Of a stretch of 29,098 bases of DNA, positions 1-7,856 are shown in pieces. The notes beneath the pieces are model-generated. The model saw nothing but the letters and a program-made list of their open reading frames with translations. It was not told the DNA's origin and did not search any database. Each line of letters begins with the position of its first letter. The stretch's first letter is position 1. Location: positions 1 to 29,098 of the forward strand of contig NZ_JNXE01000061.1 in assembly GCF_000716605.1 (NCBI RefSeq), written 5' to 3'. This DNA is from Streptomyces sp. NRRL F-525. GTDB taxonomy: Bacteria; Actinomycetota; Actinomycetes; Streptomycetales; Streptomycetaceae. The translations under genes were made by a program, and so were the position numbers.

Positions 1-4
1 GCCT

Positions 5-37
5 TCGTCGGCAGCGTCAGATGTGTATAAGAGACAG
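5..37 (+). other. Nextera/Tn5 sequencing adapter left on contig end
   Basis: Bases 5-18 read TCGTCGGCAGCGTC and bases 19-37 read AGATGTGTATAAGAGACAG. The first is the Nextera read-1 tail and the second is the 19-bp Tn5 mosaic end used in tagmentation libraries. The two lie in the adapter order with no gap. This is an artefact of library preparation, not genomic DNA or a resident transposon. The four bases before it are probably also non-genomic. True genomic sequence should start at about base 38. Confidence 0.96.
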
Positions 38-200
38 TTCCTGATGCGCCCCCACCACCGACCCGTCCAGTCTTAACGCAAGATTGACGCCCACAGCCCC
101 AACATCCATGGGCCCACGCGTCACTCTCCGCTTACGCTGGTGCCGCCGTCCGCGTGATGGCCAAAGCCCACACGCTGACCCGCACTCCAGGAGCACGCCG

Positions 201-2156
201 ATGGCCACGACCGAACACCCTCCCAGTCGTATGCGCGCCTGGATGCTGGAGGGCCTGGCCGACATGGGCAAGGGCAGCCACCAGGTCGCGCAGACCGCAC
301 CGGAACCCCAGCAGCACGTCCACCAGGGCCAGCGCTGGTGGCGGGTGATGTGCCTGACCGGCGTCGACTACTTCTCCACCCTCGGCTACCAGCCGGGCAT
401 CGCGGCCCTCGCCGCCGGCCTGCTCTCCCCCGTCGCGACGATCGTCCTCGTGATCGTCACCCTGGCCGGCGCCCTCCCCGTGTACCGGCGCGTCGCCGAG
501 GAGAGCCCCCACGGCGAGGGTTCCATCGCGATGCTGGAGCGCCTGCTGTCGTTCTGGAAGGGCAAGCTGTTCGTCCTGACCCTGCTCGGGTTCGCGGCGA
601 CGGACTTCCTGATCACGATCACCCTGTCGGCGGCGGACGCCTCCACCCACCTCGTGGAGAACCCGCACCTGACGAGCATGCTGCACGACAAGCAGATGCT
701 GATCACACTGATCCTGGTCGCCCTGCTCGGCGCGGTGTTCCTCAAGGGCTTCCTGGAGGCGATCGGCGTCGCCGTGTACCTCGTCGCTGCCTACCTCAGC
801 CTCAACGTCGTCGTCGTGATCGTCGGCATGTGGCACGTGGTCACCCATGGCCACGTGGTCACCGACTGGAGCAGCGCGCTGACCACCGAACACGGCAACG
901 TCTTCGCGATGATCGGCGTCTCCCTGCTGGTCTTCCCCAAACTCGCGCTCGGCCTCTCCGGCTTCGAGACCGGCGTCGCCGTCATGCCGCACGTCGAGGG
1001 CGACCCGGACGACACCCACGAGAACCCCAAGGGCCGTATCCGCGACACGAAGAAGCTGCTGACGACCGCCGCGCTCATCATGAGCGTGTTCCTGATCGCC
1101 ACCAGCTTCATCACGACCGTGCTGATCCCGGAGAAGGAGTTCAAGGCGGGCGGCCAGGCCAACGGCCGCGCGCTCGCCTACCTCGCGCACGAGTACCTGG
1201 GCAACGCCTTCGGCACGGTCTACGACCTCTCCACCATCGCCATCCTGTGGTTCGCCGGCGCCTCCGCGATGGCCGGCCTCCTCAACCTCATGCCGCGCTA
1301 CCTCCCCCGCTACGGCATGGCCCCGCACTGGGCCCGCGCGGTCCGCCCGATGGTGATCGTCTTCACCCTGGTCGCGTTCCTGGTCACCTGGATCTTCGAC
1401 GCCAGCGTCGACGCCCAGGGCGGCGCCTACGCCACCGGCGTCCTCGTCCTCATGTCCTCCGCCGCGATCGCGGTCACCATCGCGGCCCGTCGCGCCCAGC
1501 AGCGCAACTGGACCGTCGTCTTCGGCATCGTCTCCGCGGTCCTTCTCTACGTCACCGTCGTGAACGTCATCGAACGCCCCGACGGCGTGAAGATCGGCGC
1601 CTGCTTCATCGCCGGCATCATCCTGGTCTCCCTGCTGTCCCGGCTGGCCCGTGCCTTCGAACTTCGCGTGACGAGCGTGCAGTTGGACTCCATGGCGGAA
1701 CGATTCATCCGTGACATGGCGAGCCGGAAGATCCGCTTCGTCGCCAACGAGCCCGACCGGCGCGACAAGGCCGAGTACCGGGACAAGATCGAGCAGATCC
1801 GCAACGACAACGACATCCCCGGCGAGGACTTCGTCTTCGTCGAGGTGACGGTCCTCGACGCCTCCGAGTTCGAGGCGGGCCTGACGGTGCGCGGCGAGGT
1901 CCTGCACGGCCGCTACCGCGTCCTGACCCTGGAGTCGTCCTCCATCCCGAACGCCCTGGCCGCCCTGATGCTCCACGTCCGCGACTCGACGGGCCGCATC
2001 CCGCACATGTACTTCGAGTGGACCGAGGGCAACCCCTTCGCCAACTTCCTCCGCTTCTTCCTCTTCGGCCAGGGCGAGGTCGCCCCGGTCACCCGAGAGG
2101 TCCTGCGCGAGGCGGAGCCGGACCGCAACCGGCGGCCGCGCGTGCACACCGGCTGA
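201..2156 (+). CDS. APC-superfamily amino acid permease with long C-terminal cytoplasmic domain
   Basis: A 651-residue polytopic membrane protein, probably a proton-coupled amino acid or related solute importer of the APC superfamily; the substrate cannot be read from sequence. A soluble N-terminal stretch of about 45 residues precedes the first membrane segment, which carries the motif [13 protein letters not shown], similar to the conserved first helix of APC permeases. About 12 hydrophobic segments follow to around residue 500. A soluble tail of about 150 residues comes next, containing charged helices and a beta-rich portion. The ATG at 201 is chosen because AGGAG (189-193) lies 7 bases upstream. 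An in-frame upstream extension to base 84 lacks such a site and has arginine-rich composition. The next gene starts 153 bases downstream on the same strand. The family is confident, the substrate unknown. Confidence 0.85.
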   Translation: MATTEHPPSRMRAWMLEGLADMGKGSHQVAQTAPEPQQHVHQGQRWWRVMCLTGVDYFSTLGYQPGIAALAAGLLSPVATIVLVIVTLAGALPVYRRVAEESPHGEGSIAMLERLLSFWKGKLFVLTLLGFAATDFLITITLSAADASTHLVENPHLTSMLHDKQMLITLILVALLGAVFLKGFLEAIGVAVYLVAAYLSLNVVVVIVGMWHVVTHGHVVTDWSSALTTEHGNVFAMIGVSLLVFPKLALGLSGFETGVAVMPHVEGDPDDTHENPKGRIRDTKKLLTTAALIMSVFLIATSFITTVLIPEKEFKAGGQANGRALAYLAHEYLGNAFGTVYDLSTIAILWFAGASAMAGLLNLMPRYLPRYGMAPHWARAVRPMVIVFTLVAFLVTWIFDASVDAQGGAYATGVLVLMSSAAIAVTIAARRAQQRNWTVVFGIVSAVLLYVTVVNVIERPDGVKIGACFIAGIILVSLLSRLARAFELRVTSVQLDSMAERFIRDMASRKIRFVANEPDRRDKAEYRDKIEQIRNDNDIPGEDFVFVEVTVLDASEFEAGLTVRGEVLHGRYRVLTLESSSIPNALAALMLHVRDSTGRIPHMYFEWTEGNPFANFLRFFLFGQGEVAPVTREVLREAEPDRNRRPRVHTG

Positions 2157-2309
2157 CCGGCACACCGCGCCCGCGCATGCACACCGGCGACCGTTCGGGA
2201 CCGCCCGAGCCGACGTCACCGTAAGAGGCACGACAAAATCCGGCGCCGGTGTGTAAGAGCCCCGTCAGCGGCCCCCGCGGCGCGCCGTGCGCGGCCTACC
2301 GTCGGCCTC

Positions 2310-2831
2310 ATGCGGCACAGCACCCTCCCACCGGAACCGGCCAGCGACCGCCACTGGCGTGGCGACGCCCGGCTGGCGACGGGCTGCGCGCTCGGCTTCC
2401 TCGTCATGACCCTGGTGGTCGACGGGGAAGCCGGAACCCTCACCCTGACCCGCGCGCTGCTGTGGTTCGCCCTGTCGGTCGCGCTCTTCGTCGTCCTGCT
2501 GCCGCACCGCGTCACCGCGGGCCCCGGCTGGCTCACCGTGGACAGTCCGCTGCTGCGGCGCACGGTGCACACGGACGCGCTGACCGTCGTACGGCAGTAC
2601 GGCGACGTCTCCGCACGCCTGCTCCTGCGGGACACGTACGGACAATGGCTCGAACTGGACCCCCGTGTCCTGGTCGCCAACCCCCTGCTCTGGCACGAGC
2701 TGGACACGGGCATGCGGCACTCCATGGAACGCGGCACACTGCGCCAGGGCACCGACGTCCGGCGTCACCTGGGCCATCTGATCGACGACGAGACCGCCCG
2801 GTCGGTCCTCAGGGCGTCGGGGATTTCCTGA
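2310..2831 (+). CDS. Small two-helix membrane protein, function unknown
   Basis: A 173-residue protein that I do not recognise beyond a general resemblance to conserved streptomycete membrane proteins with a PH-like soluble part. Two adjacent hydrophobic segments (about residues 24-40 and 46-66) form a hairpin. The remainder is soluble with alternating strands (LTVDSPLLRRTV, ALTVVRQYGDVSARLLLRD), as in bacterial PH-domain membrane proteins. There is no clear ribosome-binding site. A TACCGT hexamer (2297-2302) ends 7 bases before the ATG, so the transcript may be leaderless. The last 23 bases overlap the end of the convergent DUF1707 gene. Confidence 0.65.
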   Translation: MRHSTLPPEPASDRHWRGDARLATGCALGFLVMTLVVDGEAGTLTLTRALLWFALSVALFVVLLPHRVTAGPGWLTVDSPLLRRTVHTDALTVVRQYGDVSARLLLRDTYGQWLELDPRVLVANPLLWHELDTGMRHSMERGTLRQGTDVRRHLGHLIDDETARSVLRASGIS

Positions 2832-3399
2832 CCGCGCGCCGCGTCCGGCGGATCAGGACCTTGCCGAAGCCCAGTTGCCCGACGATCTCTATCCGCAGCT
2901 CGGCCGGAGCCCCCGTGTCACCGGGCCCGCGTGTCTTGAGCTTGGCGTAGTTGAGCACCAGGGAGTCGGTGTCCACCACGATGCCCGGCGGCAGCAGCAG
3001 CCGTAGCGCGCCGAGGTGCATGTCGAGGTCGATACGGAGCGTCGGCTGGGTGATCACCGCCTGGGTGAAGTCGAGGGTCACATCGCCGAGGCGCGACTGG
3101 ATCTCCAGCCTGCGCGGCACCACCCAGCCGTCACCGCGCCGCGTGGAACCGCCGTTCTGCTCGATGCGGGCGACGTCCTTCACCTCGACCGGGGTCGCGC
3201 CCGCCACCACCGGCAGGTCGGCCGTCAAGATCGCCAACTCCCCCATCGTGCGGGCTGTCAGGGCGGCCTCGACGCGCTCGTCCAGCTCCTCGGCGGTCAG
3301 CCTGCCGTCGCCCGCCGCGCCGGTCAGCGCCTCCACGACGCGGTCCCGGTCCGCGTGCGAGGCCCGCAACCCGGTCGTGCCCGTCAGCTCACCCGACAT
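2809..3399 (-). CDS. DUF1707 domain protein with beta-rich C-terminal part
   Basis: A 196-residue soluble protein. Residues about 9-62 match the DUF1707 helical domain common in actinobacteria: LRASHADRDRVVEAL, then DGRLTAEELDERVEAAL, then a TRGEL-like end. The C-terminal half is rich in short beta strands (VTLDFTQAVI, LRIDLDMHLGALRLLLPPGI) and resembles the cell-wall-active antibiotic response (LiaF-type) beta-solenoid fold. That suggests a role in envelope stress or gene regulation, but this is inference. No signal peptide or membrane segment is visible. The ATG at 3399 follows a GGTGAGGG stretch. It is convergent with the preceding gene (23-base overlap) and divergent from the HTH-TOBE gene. 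Confidence 0.8.
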   Translation of the reverse strand: MSGELTGTTGLRASHADRDRVVEALTGAAGDGRLTAEELDERVEAALTARTMGELAILTADLPVVAGATPVEVKDVARIEQNGGSTRRGDGWVVPRRLEIQSRLGDVTLDFTQAVITQPTLRIDLDMHLGALRLLLPPGIVVDTDSLVLNYAKLKTRGPGDTGAPAELRIEIVGQLGFGKVLIRRTRRAVRKSPTP

Positions 3400-3425
3400 A
3401 CCCTCACCCCGATCGACGCCCTGAC

Positions 3426-3453
3426 GCTATATCGCGTTATACCCCAGAGCCAA
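3426..3453 (-). promoter_or_regulatory. Putative sigma-70-type promoter of the DUF1707 gene
   Basis: On the minus strand TTGGCT (3453-3448) and TATAGC (3431-3426) are separated by 16 bases, about 27 bases upstream of the start codon at 3399. The patch is strikingly AT-rich for this genome and contains two CGnTATA copies 10 bases apart. It sits in the divergent gap shared with the HTH-TOBE gene, so it could also hold an operator. This is seen in sequence only; no start site is known. Confidence 0.45.
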
Positions 3454-3497
3454 CCCCCCGTCCACCGCCTTGCGTTTCTGGCCCTAGGGTGACGCCT

Positions 3498-3893
3498 ATG
3501 CAGTCCTACACAATCGGCCAGGCGGCGCGGCTGCTCGGCGTGAGCCCGGACACCGCGCGCCGGTGGGCGGACGCGGGCCGGGTGACGACCCACCGCGACG
3601 AGGGCGGGCGCCGCCTCATCGACGGGATCGATCTGGCCGCGTTCTCGGTCGAGTTGGCGAAGGCGGGCGGTGTCGAGGAGGACCCCTCCTACACCTCGGT
3701 GCGCAACGCGTTCCCCGGCATCGTCACCGCGATCAAGCTCGGCGACGTCGCCGCCCAGGTCGAGATCCAGGCGGGCCCGCACCGCCTCGTCTCCCTGCTG
3801 ACCCGCGAGGCCGTCGAGGAACTCGGCCTGGAGGTCGGCATGGAGGCCACCGCCCGCGTGAAGTCGACGAACGTGCACATCGACCGGGTGTGA
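3498..3893 (+). CDS. HTH-TOBE (Mop-type) molybdate-responsive regulator candidate
   Basis: A 131-residue protein made of two parts. Residues 1-53 are a MerR/excisionase-like DNA-binding helix-turn-helix (YTIGQAARLLGVSPDTARRW, then GRRLIDGIDLAAF). Residues 66-131 are a TOBE/Mop domain (SVRNAFPGIVTAIKLGD, VSLLTREAVEELGL, ATARVKSTNVHI), the fold that binds molybdate or tungstate in ModE and ModC. It is therefore likely a small ModE analogue or molybdate-binding protein. The modABC operon and two molybdenum enzymes lie 3.9-11 kb away, which supports the link. The ATG at 3498 is preferred to the GTG at 3489. AGGGTG (3486-3491) could be its ribosome-binding site, but the overlapping TAGGGT (3485-3490) could instead be a -10 box for a leaderless transcript. 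Confidence 0.85.
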   Translation: MQSYTIGQAARLLGVSPDTARRWADAGRVTTHRDEGGRRLIDGIDLAAFSVELAKAGGVEEDPSYTSVRNAFPGIVTAIKLGDVAAQVEIQAGPHRLVSLLTREAVEELGLEVGMEATARVKSTNVHIDRV

Positions 3894-3940
3894 CGCGGGC
3901 CGCGGCCTCAGCCGTCAAACAGGCATGCTGACCTCGTCCG

Positions 3941-5101
3941 TCACTTGTTGACCGAGTAGGAGTGCGCGCCGGTACCCGCCAACGCGCCCCCGTCCACGAT
4001 CAGATACTCGTCCCGGATCGGCCGCCCCGCGAAGAACGCCTCCAGGATCTCCCGCGTGCCCGCCGCGTACCGCGCCTGCGCCGACAGCGACGAACCGGAG
4101 ATGTGCGGGGTCATCCCGTGGTGCGGCATCGTGCGCCACGGGTGGTCCGCCGGAGCGGGCTGCGGGAACCACACGTCACCGGCGTACCCCGCCAACTGCC
4201 CACTGCGCAGGGCCCGGTCGACGGCGTCCCGGTCGACGATCTTCGCCCGCGCGGTGTTGATGAGATACGCCCCGCGCTTCATCTGCGCGAGCAGCTTGTC
4301 GCCGAACAGCCCCTCGGTCTCGGGGTGCAGCGGCGCGTTGATGGTGACCACGTCGCAGTGCGGCACCATGTCCTCGGCGCTCTCGTGCCAGGTCAGCCCC
4401 AACTCCCGTTCCACGTCCTCGGGAAGCCGGTGCCGGTCGGTGTAGTGCAGCTTCACGTCGAAGGGCGCGAGCCGCCGCAGCACCGCGAGCCCGATCCGTC
4501 CGGCGGCGACCGTCCCAACGTGCATGCCTTCGAGGTCGTACGAACGCGCCACGCAGTCCGCGATGTTCCAGCCGCCGTCGAGCACGACCTGGTGGGACGG
4601 CAGGTAGTTGCGCACGAGGGACAGCGTCATCATCACGACGTGCTCGGCGACGCTGATGCTGTTGCAGTACGTCACTTCGGCGACCGTCACGCCGTGCGAG
4701 ATCGCCGAGTCGAGGTCGACGTGGTCGGAACCGATGCCGGCGGTGACCGCCAGCTTGAGGTTCTTGGCGGCGGCGATCCGCTCCGGGGTGAGGTACGCGG
4801 GCCAGAACGGCTGCGAGATCACGATGTCGGCGTCGACCAGTTCCCGGTCGAAGACCGAGCCCTCGCCGTCCTTGTCGGAGGTGACGACGAGGGTGTGCCC
4901 GGCCGCCTCCAGGTAGGCACGCAGGCCGAGTTCACCGGAGACGCTGCCGAGCAGCTGGCCCGGGGTGAAGTCGACCGCCTCGGGAGTGGGGGTGGTCTGG
5001 CCGCCGGGGTAGTGGTCGATCACCGGCAGGTCGTCGCGGGCGTACGAGGTCGGGTATCCGTCGATCGGGTCGTCGTACAGGACACAGAGAACCTTGGCCA
5101 T
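3941..5101 (-). CDS. fdh: NAD-dependent formate dehydrogenase (metal-free, D-2-hydroxyacid dehydrogenase family)
   Basis: Cytoplasmic enzyme oxidising formate to CO2 with NAD+, EC 1.17.1.9. The 386 residues align without gaps to the well-studied Pseudomonas sp. 101 enzyme for most of their length. All the key residues I know are present: I123, N147, R285, Q314, H333 and S335 of the active site, the AAGRIG dinucleotide-binding loop at 199-204, and D222 after the second strand, which specifies NAD over NADP. The C-terminus ends about 14 residues earlier than in Pseudomonas. The ATG at 5101 has GAGGAG 7 bases upstream; an in-frame extension to 5170 is less likely because it runs into the promoter region. 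This enzyme does not need molybdenum. The LysR gene immediately upstream on the same strand is the likely regulator. Confidence 0.95.
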   Translation of the reverse strand: MAKVLCVLYDDPIDGYPTSYARDDLPVIDHYPGGQTTPTPEAVDFTPGQLLGSVSGELGLRAYLEAAGHTLVVTSDKDGEGSVFDRELVDADIVISQPFWPAYLTPERIAAAKNLKLAVTAGIGSDHVDLDSAISHGVTVAEVTYCNSISVAEHVVMMTLSLVRNYLPSHQVVLDGGWNIADCVARSYDLEGMHVGTVAAGRIGLAVLRRLAPFDVKLHYTDRHRLPEDVERELGLTWHESAEDMVPHCDVVTINAPLHPETEGLFGDKLLAQMKRGAYLINTARAKIVDRDAVDRALRSGQLAGYAGDVWFPQPAPADHPWRTMPHHGMTPHISGSSLSAQARYAAGTREILEAFFAGRPIRDEYLIVDGGALAGTGAHSYSVNK

Positions 5102-5140
5102 GTCGCGGCTCCTCAACTCCGTTGTCGGAAGGTGCACTTC

Positions 5141-5170
5141 ACGATCCTCGGGGTCGATCGCCCTGGTCAA
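5141..5170 (-). promoter_or_regulatory. Putative fdh promoter
   Basis: On the minus strand TTGACC (5170-5165) is a good -35 element. GATCGT (5146-5141), 18 bases further on, is a weaker -10 candidate. Transcription would begin near 5134, giving a leader of about 33 bases before the fdh ATG. The ATAG/CTAT boxes lie just upstream of the -35, where LysR-type activators usually bind. Confidence 0.4.
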
Positions 5171-5180
5171 AGCGAACGTT

Positions 5181-5207
5181 GCTATGTCCGGATAGCCCGC
5201 TCCTATC
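5181..5207. promoter_or_regulatory. LysR-type operator candidate: three alternating CTAT/ATAG boxes
   Basis: GCTAT (5181-5185), ATAGC (5192-5196) and CTATC (5203-5207) form two overlapping perfect inverted repeats. GCTAT-N6-ATAGC occupies 5181-5196. GATAG-N7-CTATC occupies 5191-5207 and has the T-N11-A geometry typical of LysR-family sites. The cluster lies between the lysR stop and the fdh start, 11 bases upstream of the putative -35 box, and overlaps the last two bases of the lysR stop codon. Assignment to the adjacent LysR protein is inference from position and geometry. Confidence 0.55.
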
Positions 5208-6138
5208 AGCTGCCGCCACCCAGGTACGTGTGCAGCAGCTCGTCGAGCGCGTCCCGCACGCCCGCCTCCCGCGCCACCTTCAACAGCGCCTCCGCCAGCA
5301 CCGATTGGGGCTCACTGCGGGCGACGACCAGTCCGACCCGGGGACCGTGCGCGGGCCCTTTCAGCGGTACGACCCTCATCCCCTCCGGTACGTCGAACAT
5401 GTGCAGCCAGGCGTGCGAGATCACGCTGGACCAACGGCCCCCGGGCAGCAGGGTGTAGAGCCCGGCGACGCTGTCCGACTCGATCGCCGGGGAGGCCGTC
5501 GCGCCCTCGGCGGCGAAGCACTCGTCGATGATGCGGCGGTTGCGCATCCGCGAGTTGAGCAGGCAGAGGGGAAGCGTGGCCGCCTGGGCCCAACTGGCCT
5601 TGGAGACACCGGCGAGTGGCCCGTCGACGGGCGTGAGGAGGACGTACCGCTCCTCGTAGAGCGGGAGGCGGCGGACGTTGCGGAGCGTGTCGTCGTCCAG
5701 GTACGTCATCGCCGCGTCCAGCTCGAACTCGGCGAGCCCCTGGGTGATGCCGACGGACGACAGCGACTCCAGCGCGACCCGGGCCCGGGGATGCCGTAGG
5801 CAGAACGGGGTGGTGAGGAGGGAGGCGGCGGGCAGCGCGGTCGGCACCACCCCGAGCCGCAGCGTGCCGGTCAGTCCACCCCGCAGCGCGGACAACTCCT
5901 GGTGCAGCGCGTCCCGTTCGGCCAGGATGCGGTGCGCCCAGGCCAGCACGACCTCGCCCTCCGGGGTCAGCCCCTCGTACCGTCGGCCGCGCCGCACGAT
6001 CGGCACGTCCAACTCGTGTTCCAGGCGCCGGATCGCGGCCGACAGCGAGGGCTGCGAGACGTAGCAGGCCGCCGCGGCACGCGCGAAGTGCCGCTCACGG
6101 GCGAGCGCGACCAGGTACTCCAGCTGACGCAGCAGCAC
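5206..6138 (-). CDS. LysR-family transcriptional regulator, probable regulator of formate dehydrogenase
   Basis: A 310-residue protein of normal LysR length. Residues 1-60 hold the winged helix-turn-helix (LRQLEYLVALARERHFARAA, then VSQPSLSAAIRRLEHEL), followed by the linker helix and a two-lobed effector-binding domain to the C-terminus. The GTG at 6138 is chosen because AGGGGAGG (6152-6145, minus strand) precedes it by 6 bases and the family consensus begins here; the in-frame extension to 6231 would overlap the pucR end. It lies 104 bases upstream of fdh on the same strand rather than divergently. The effector is unknown; formate or a one-carbon intermediate is a guess. Confidence 0.85.
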   Translation of the reverse strand: MLLRQLEYLVALARERHFARAAAACYVSQPSLSAAIRRLEHELDVPIVRRGRRYEGLTPEGEVVLAWAHRILAERDALHQELSALRGGLTGTLRLGVVPTALPAASLLTTPFCLRHPRARVALESLSSVGITQGLAEFELDAAMTYLDDDTLRNVRRLPLYEERYVLLTPVDGPLAGVSKASWAQAATLPLCLLNSRMRNRRIIDECFAAEGATASPAIESDSVAGLYTLLPGGRWSSVISHAWLHMFDVPEGMRVVPLKGPAHGPRVGLVVARSEPQSVLAEALLKVAREAGVRDALDELLHTYLGGGS

Positions 6139-6148
6139 GCCCAACCTC

Positions 6149-6178
6149 CCCTGGAATGTTGGAACCTGGCATGTTGGA
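6149..6178 (-). repeat. Two exactly adjacent 15-bp direct repeats before lysR
   Basis: Plus-strand copies CCCTGGAATGTTGGA (6149-6163) and ACCTGGCATGTTGGA (6164-6178) match at 13 of 15 positions and abut with no gap. They fill much of the 56-base gap between the pucR stop and the lysR start, and they overlap the lysR ribosome-binding site by four bases. Such a pair could be an operator for two stacked protein molecules or a chance duplication. No other copy was noticed in the window. Confidence 0.6.
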
Positions 6179-6194
6179 GCGTAGAACGTGCAGG

Positions 6195-7676
6195 TTAGGC
6201 GCTGTCCGTCCGGCACAACAGGGCCACCCACAGGTCGAGGCGGTCGTAGAGGCGGGAGAGGTCGCGGCCGGTGAAGTGCTCGATGCGGCCGATGCGGTAG
6301 TGCACGGAGTTGACGTGCAGATGCAGCGCCTCCGCCGTCCGCGCCCAGGAACCGTCACAGGCCAGGAAGGTCTCCAGCGTCTCCAACAGCACGGCGTTGG
6401 ACCGCAGTTCACCGAGCACGGTCCGACTGTAGGCGGTACGGACCTCGGCCGGAACACCGGTGAGCAGCGCGTCGAGTCCCGTGAGCGTCGCGGCATCGGT
6501 GAGCGCGGAGCCGCCCGCCGCAGCGGTGCTCCGCGCCGAGGCGAGCGCGTAACGCGCCTCCGCCAAGGCCCCGTTGAGCGCCTGGGCGGTGTCGACGGGG
6601 GCGCCGGTCCCGCCGTAGAGCGGCACCCCGTTCTCGGCGGAGGCGACGAGCGGCCAGACGTCCTGCAACGCCCCGACCTCCACCCCGCCCACGACCGCGA
6701 AGGCGGTACCGTCCGCCAGCCGCCCGACAGCGCCCTGCCCCGCATGCGCGACGACTTCCGCCAACGCCCCCTCCGCCAGCCCCGCCCGCCGCGCCCCGGT
6801 CTCCGCGACGAGCACCCGGTACGGCCCGTCGTCCGGCAACCCACAAGCCCGTAGCGCAGCCGCCACAGCCGCACCTTCCGCCCCCGGCACAGCGAGCAAC
6901 GCCCCCAACTCATCGGCCGTCTGCCGCTCTTCGGCCCGAGCCCGCACCCGCGCCTCCTGGCAACGCCCGAGAACGGAGGCCAACTCGTGCACCATGCGCG
7001 GCGGCGCGTCGTCGGGATCGGGAAGATAGAGGTGCCAACGCTCGTACGGCGAGACCCCGTCCGCGTCGACGGGCACGGCCTCCCCCAGCAGTCCGGCCGC
7101 CTTCTCCACCGGTATCGCGGAGGCCACCGGCGTCGCCGCGACCGCCCGCCCGGAGGGCGTGAGCACATACGCGACGGCCCGTTCGAGGTGCGCGAAGGCG
7201 GTCGCCACGATCGCCTCAGGGCCCGCACCCTGCGCGGCCATCCGACTCAGCCGCCCCCGCACGTTCTCCGGCAGCGTGTGCCGACGGCTCAACTCGCCCC
7301 ACCGACCGAGGTACACGGTGTCGGTGATCGCGCGGAACATGATGTGCGCCGGTACGGCGGCCACCGGCACCCCGTGCCGCACACACGCCTCGACGAGGTC
7401 GTCCGGCACAGAACCGTGCGTCTCCTCCCCCGCGAGCAGCGCGGCGGCCCCCGCACCACGCAGCGCGGACACGAACCGCTCGGCCCGCCCGGGCCCGTCC
7501 TCGGCGGTCCACCACACCAGCCCACTGAGCACCACCTCGTCCCGCCGCACAAAACGGGCGGGATCCTCCAGGTCGGTCACGGTCACTCCGCTGATCTCCC
7601 GGGCCAGCTGGGCGTCCTCGGCCCACAGCAGGCGCAGGCCGAGGGACTCGTCCTGAAGAAGGTGTTCGACGTGCAT
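6195..7676 (-). CDS. PucR-family transcriptional regulator (purine catabolism type)
   Basis: A 493-residue regulator. The N-terminal 120 or so residues resemble the PucR sensory domain (a VTDLEDP segment, then a DEVVLSGL segment). The middle is a variable GAF/GGDEF-like region. The C-terminal 65 residues are the HTH_30-type helix-turn-helix (LETFLACDGSWARTAEALHLH, VNSVHYRIGRIE). In Bacillus the prototype PucR controls purine degradation, including xanthine dehydrogenase. Here it is divergent from an xdh-type operon, which strongly suggests control of that operon. The ATG at 7676 has GAGGAG about 8 bases upstream; a longer in-frame start at 7745 would run through the palindromes in the shared promoter gap. 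The effector is unknown. Confidence 0.88.
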   Translation of the reverse strand: MHVEHLLQDESLGLRLLWAEDAQLAREISGVTVTDLEDPARFVRRDEVVLSGLVWWTAEDGPGRAERFVSALRGAGAAALLAGEETHGSVPDDLVEACVRHGVPVAAVPAHIMFRAITDTVYLGRWGELSRRHTLPENVRGRLSRMAAQGAGPEAIVATAFAHLERAVAYVLTPSGRAVAATPVASAIPVEKAAGLLGEAVPVDADGVSPYERWHLYLPDPDDAPPRMVHELASVLGRCQEARVRARAEERQTADELGALLAVPGAEGAAVAAALRACGLPDDGPYRVLVAETGARRAGLAEGALAEVVAHAGQGAVGRLADGTAFAVVGGVEVGALQDVWPLVASAENGVPLYGGTGAPVDTAQALNGALAEARYALASARSTAAAGGSALTDAATLTGLDALLTGVPAEVRTAYSRTVLGELRSNAVLLETLETFLACDGSWARTAEALHLHVNSVHYRIGRIEHFTGRDLSRLYDRLDLWVALLCRTDSA

Positions 7677-7694
7677 GGTTCCGGCTCCTCGTAT

Positions 7695-7739
7695 CTCGCA
7701 TTCGCCAGGTGAATGCGAGTGATTGCATGGTAAGTGCAA
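7695..7739. promoter_or_regulatory. Paired palindromes in the pucR-xdh gap, candidate operators
   Basis: CTCGCATTC (7695-7703) and GAATGCGAG (7711-7719) are perfect 9-base inverted arms around 7 bases. TTGCA (7723-7727) and TGCAA (7735-7739) are 5-base arms, also around 7 bases. The centres are 24 bases apart and the spacer length is the same, which suggests two binding sites for a dimeric regulator. They lie 19-63 bases upstream of the pucR start and 118 or more bases upstream of the xdh start. Binding by PucR is inference from position. Confidence 0.55.
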
Positions 7740-7767
7740 GACCAATCGCCCGAAACGCCTCTTGGTT

Positions 7768-7781
7768 GATCCTCCAGGATC
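7768..7781. promoter_or_regulatory. GATCCT-CC-AGGATC palindrome, third candidate operator in the pucR-xdh gap
   Basis: A perfect 6-base inverted repeat with a 2-base centre, 75 bases before the xdh FAD-subunit start. It is unrelated in sequence to the two upstream palindromes and could be a site for a second regulator or a short hairpin in the leader. It is a short motif, so chance occurrence is possible. Confidence 0.3.
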
Positions 7782-7856
7782 GAGCCCGGGAACATCGGTA
7801 TTTCCGTGCTGTGAACCAGTCGTCCCGACCGCCTCCGCGTTGCTTCACTGGCGGTC

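Noticed and set aside
5..37. Transposon end or insertion sequence at the contig start
   Set aside because: The Tn5 mosaic end here is joined to a Nextera tail, so it is an adapter and not a resident element.
132..2231. Long open frame on the minus strand opposite the permease gene (699 codons)
   Set aside because: It is the antisense shadow of a high-GC coding region. Its translation is repetitive in Glu, Asp, Gly, Arg and His, and it matches no known family. The plus-strand permease has membrane helices and a ribosome-binding site.
3941..5101. Molybdenum-dependent formate dehydrogenase, given its molybdenum neighbours
   Set aside because: The protein is the NAD-dependent D-2-hydroxyacid dehydrogenase-type enzyme with no metal or iron-sulfur motifs.
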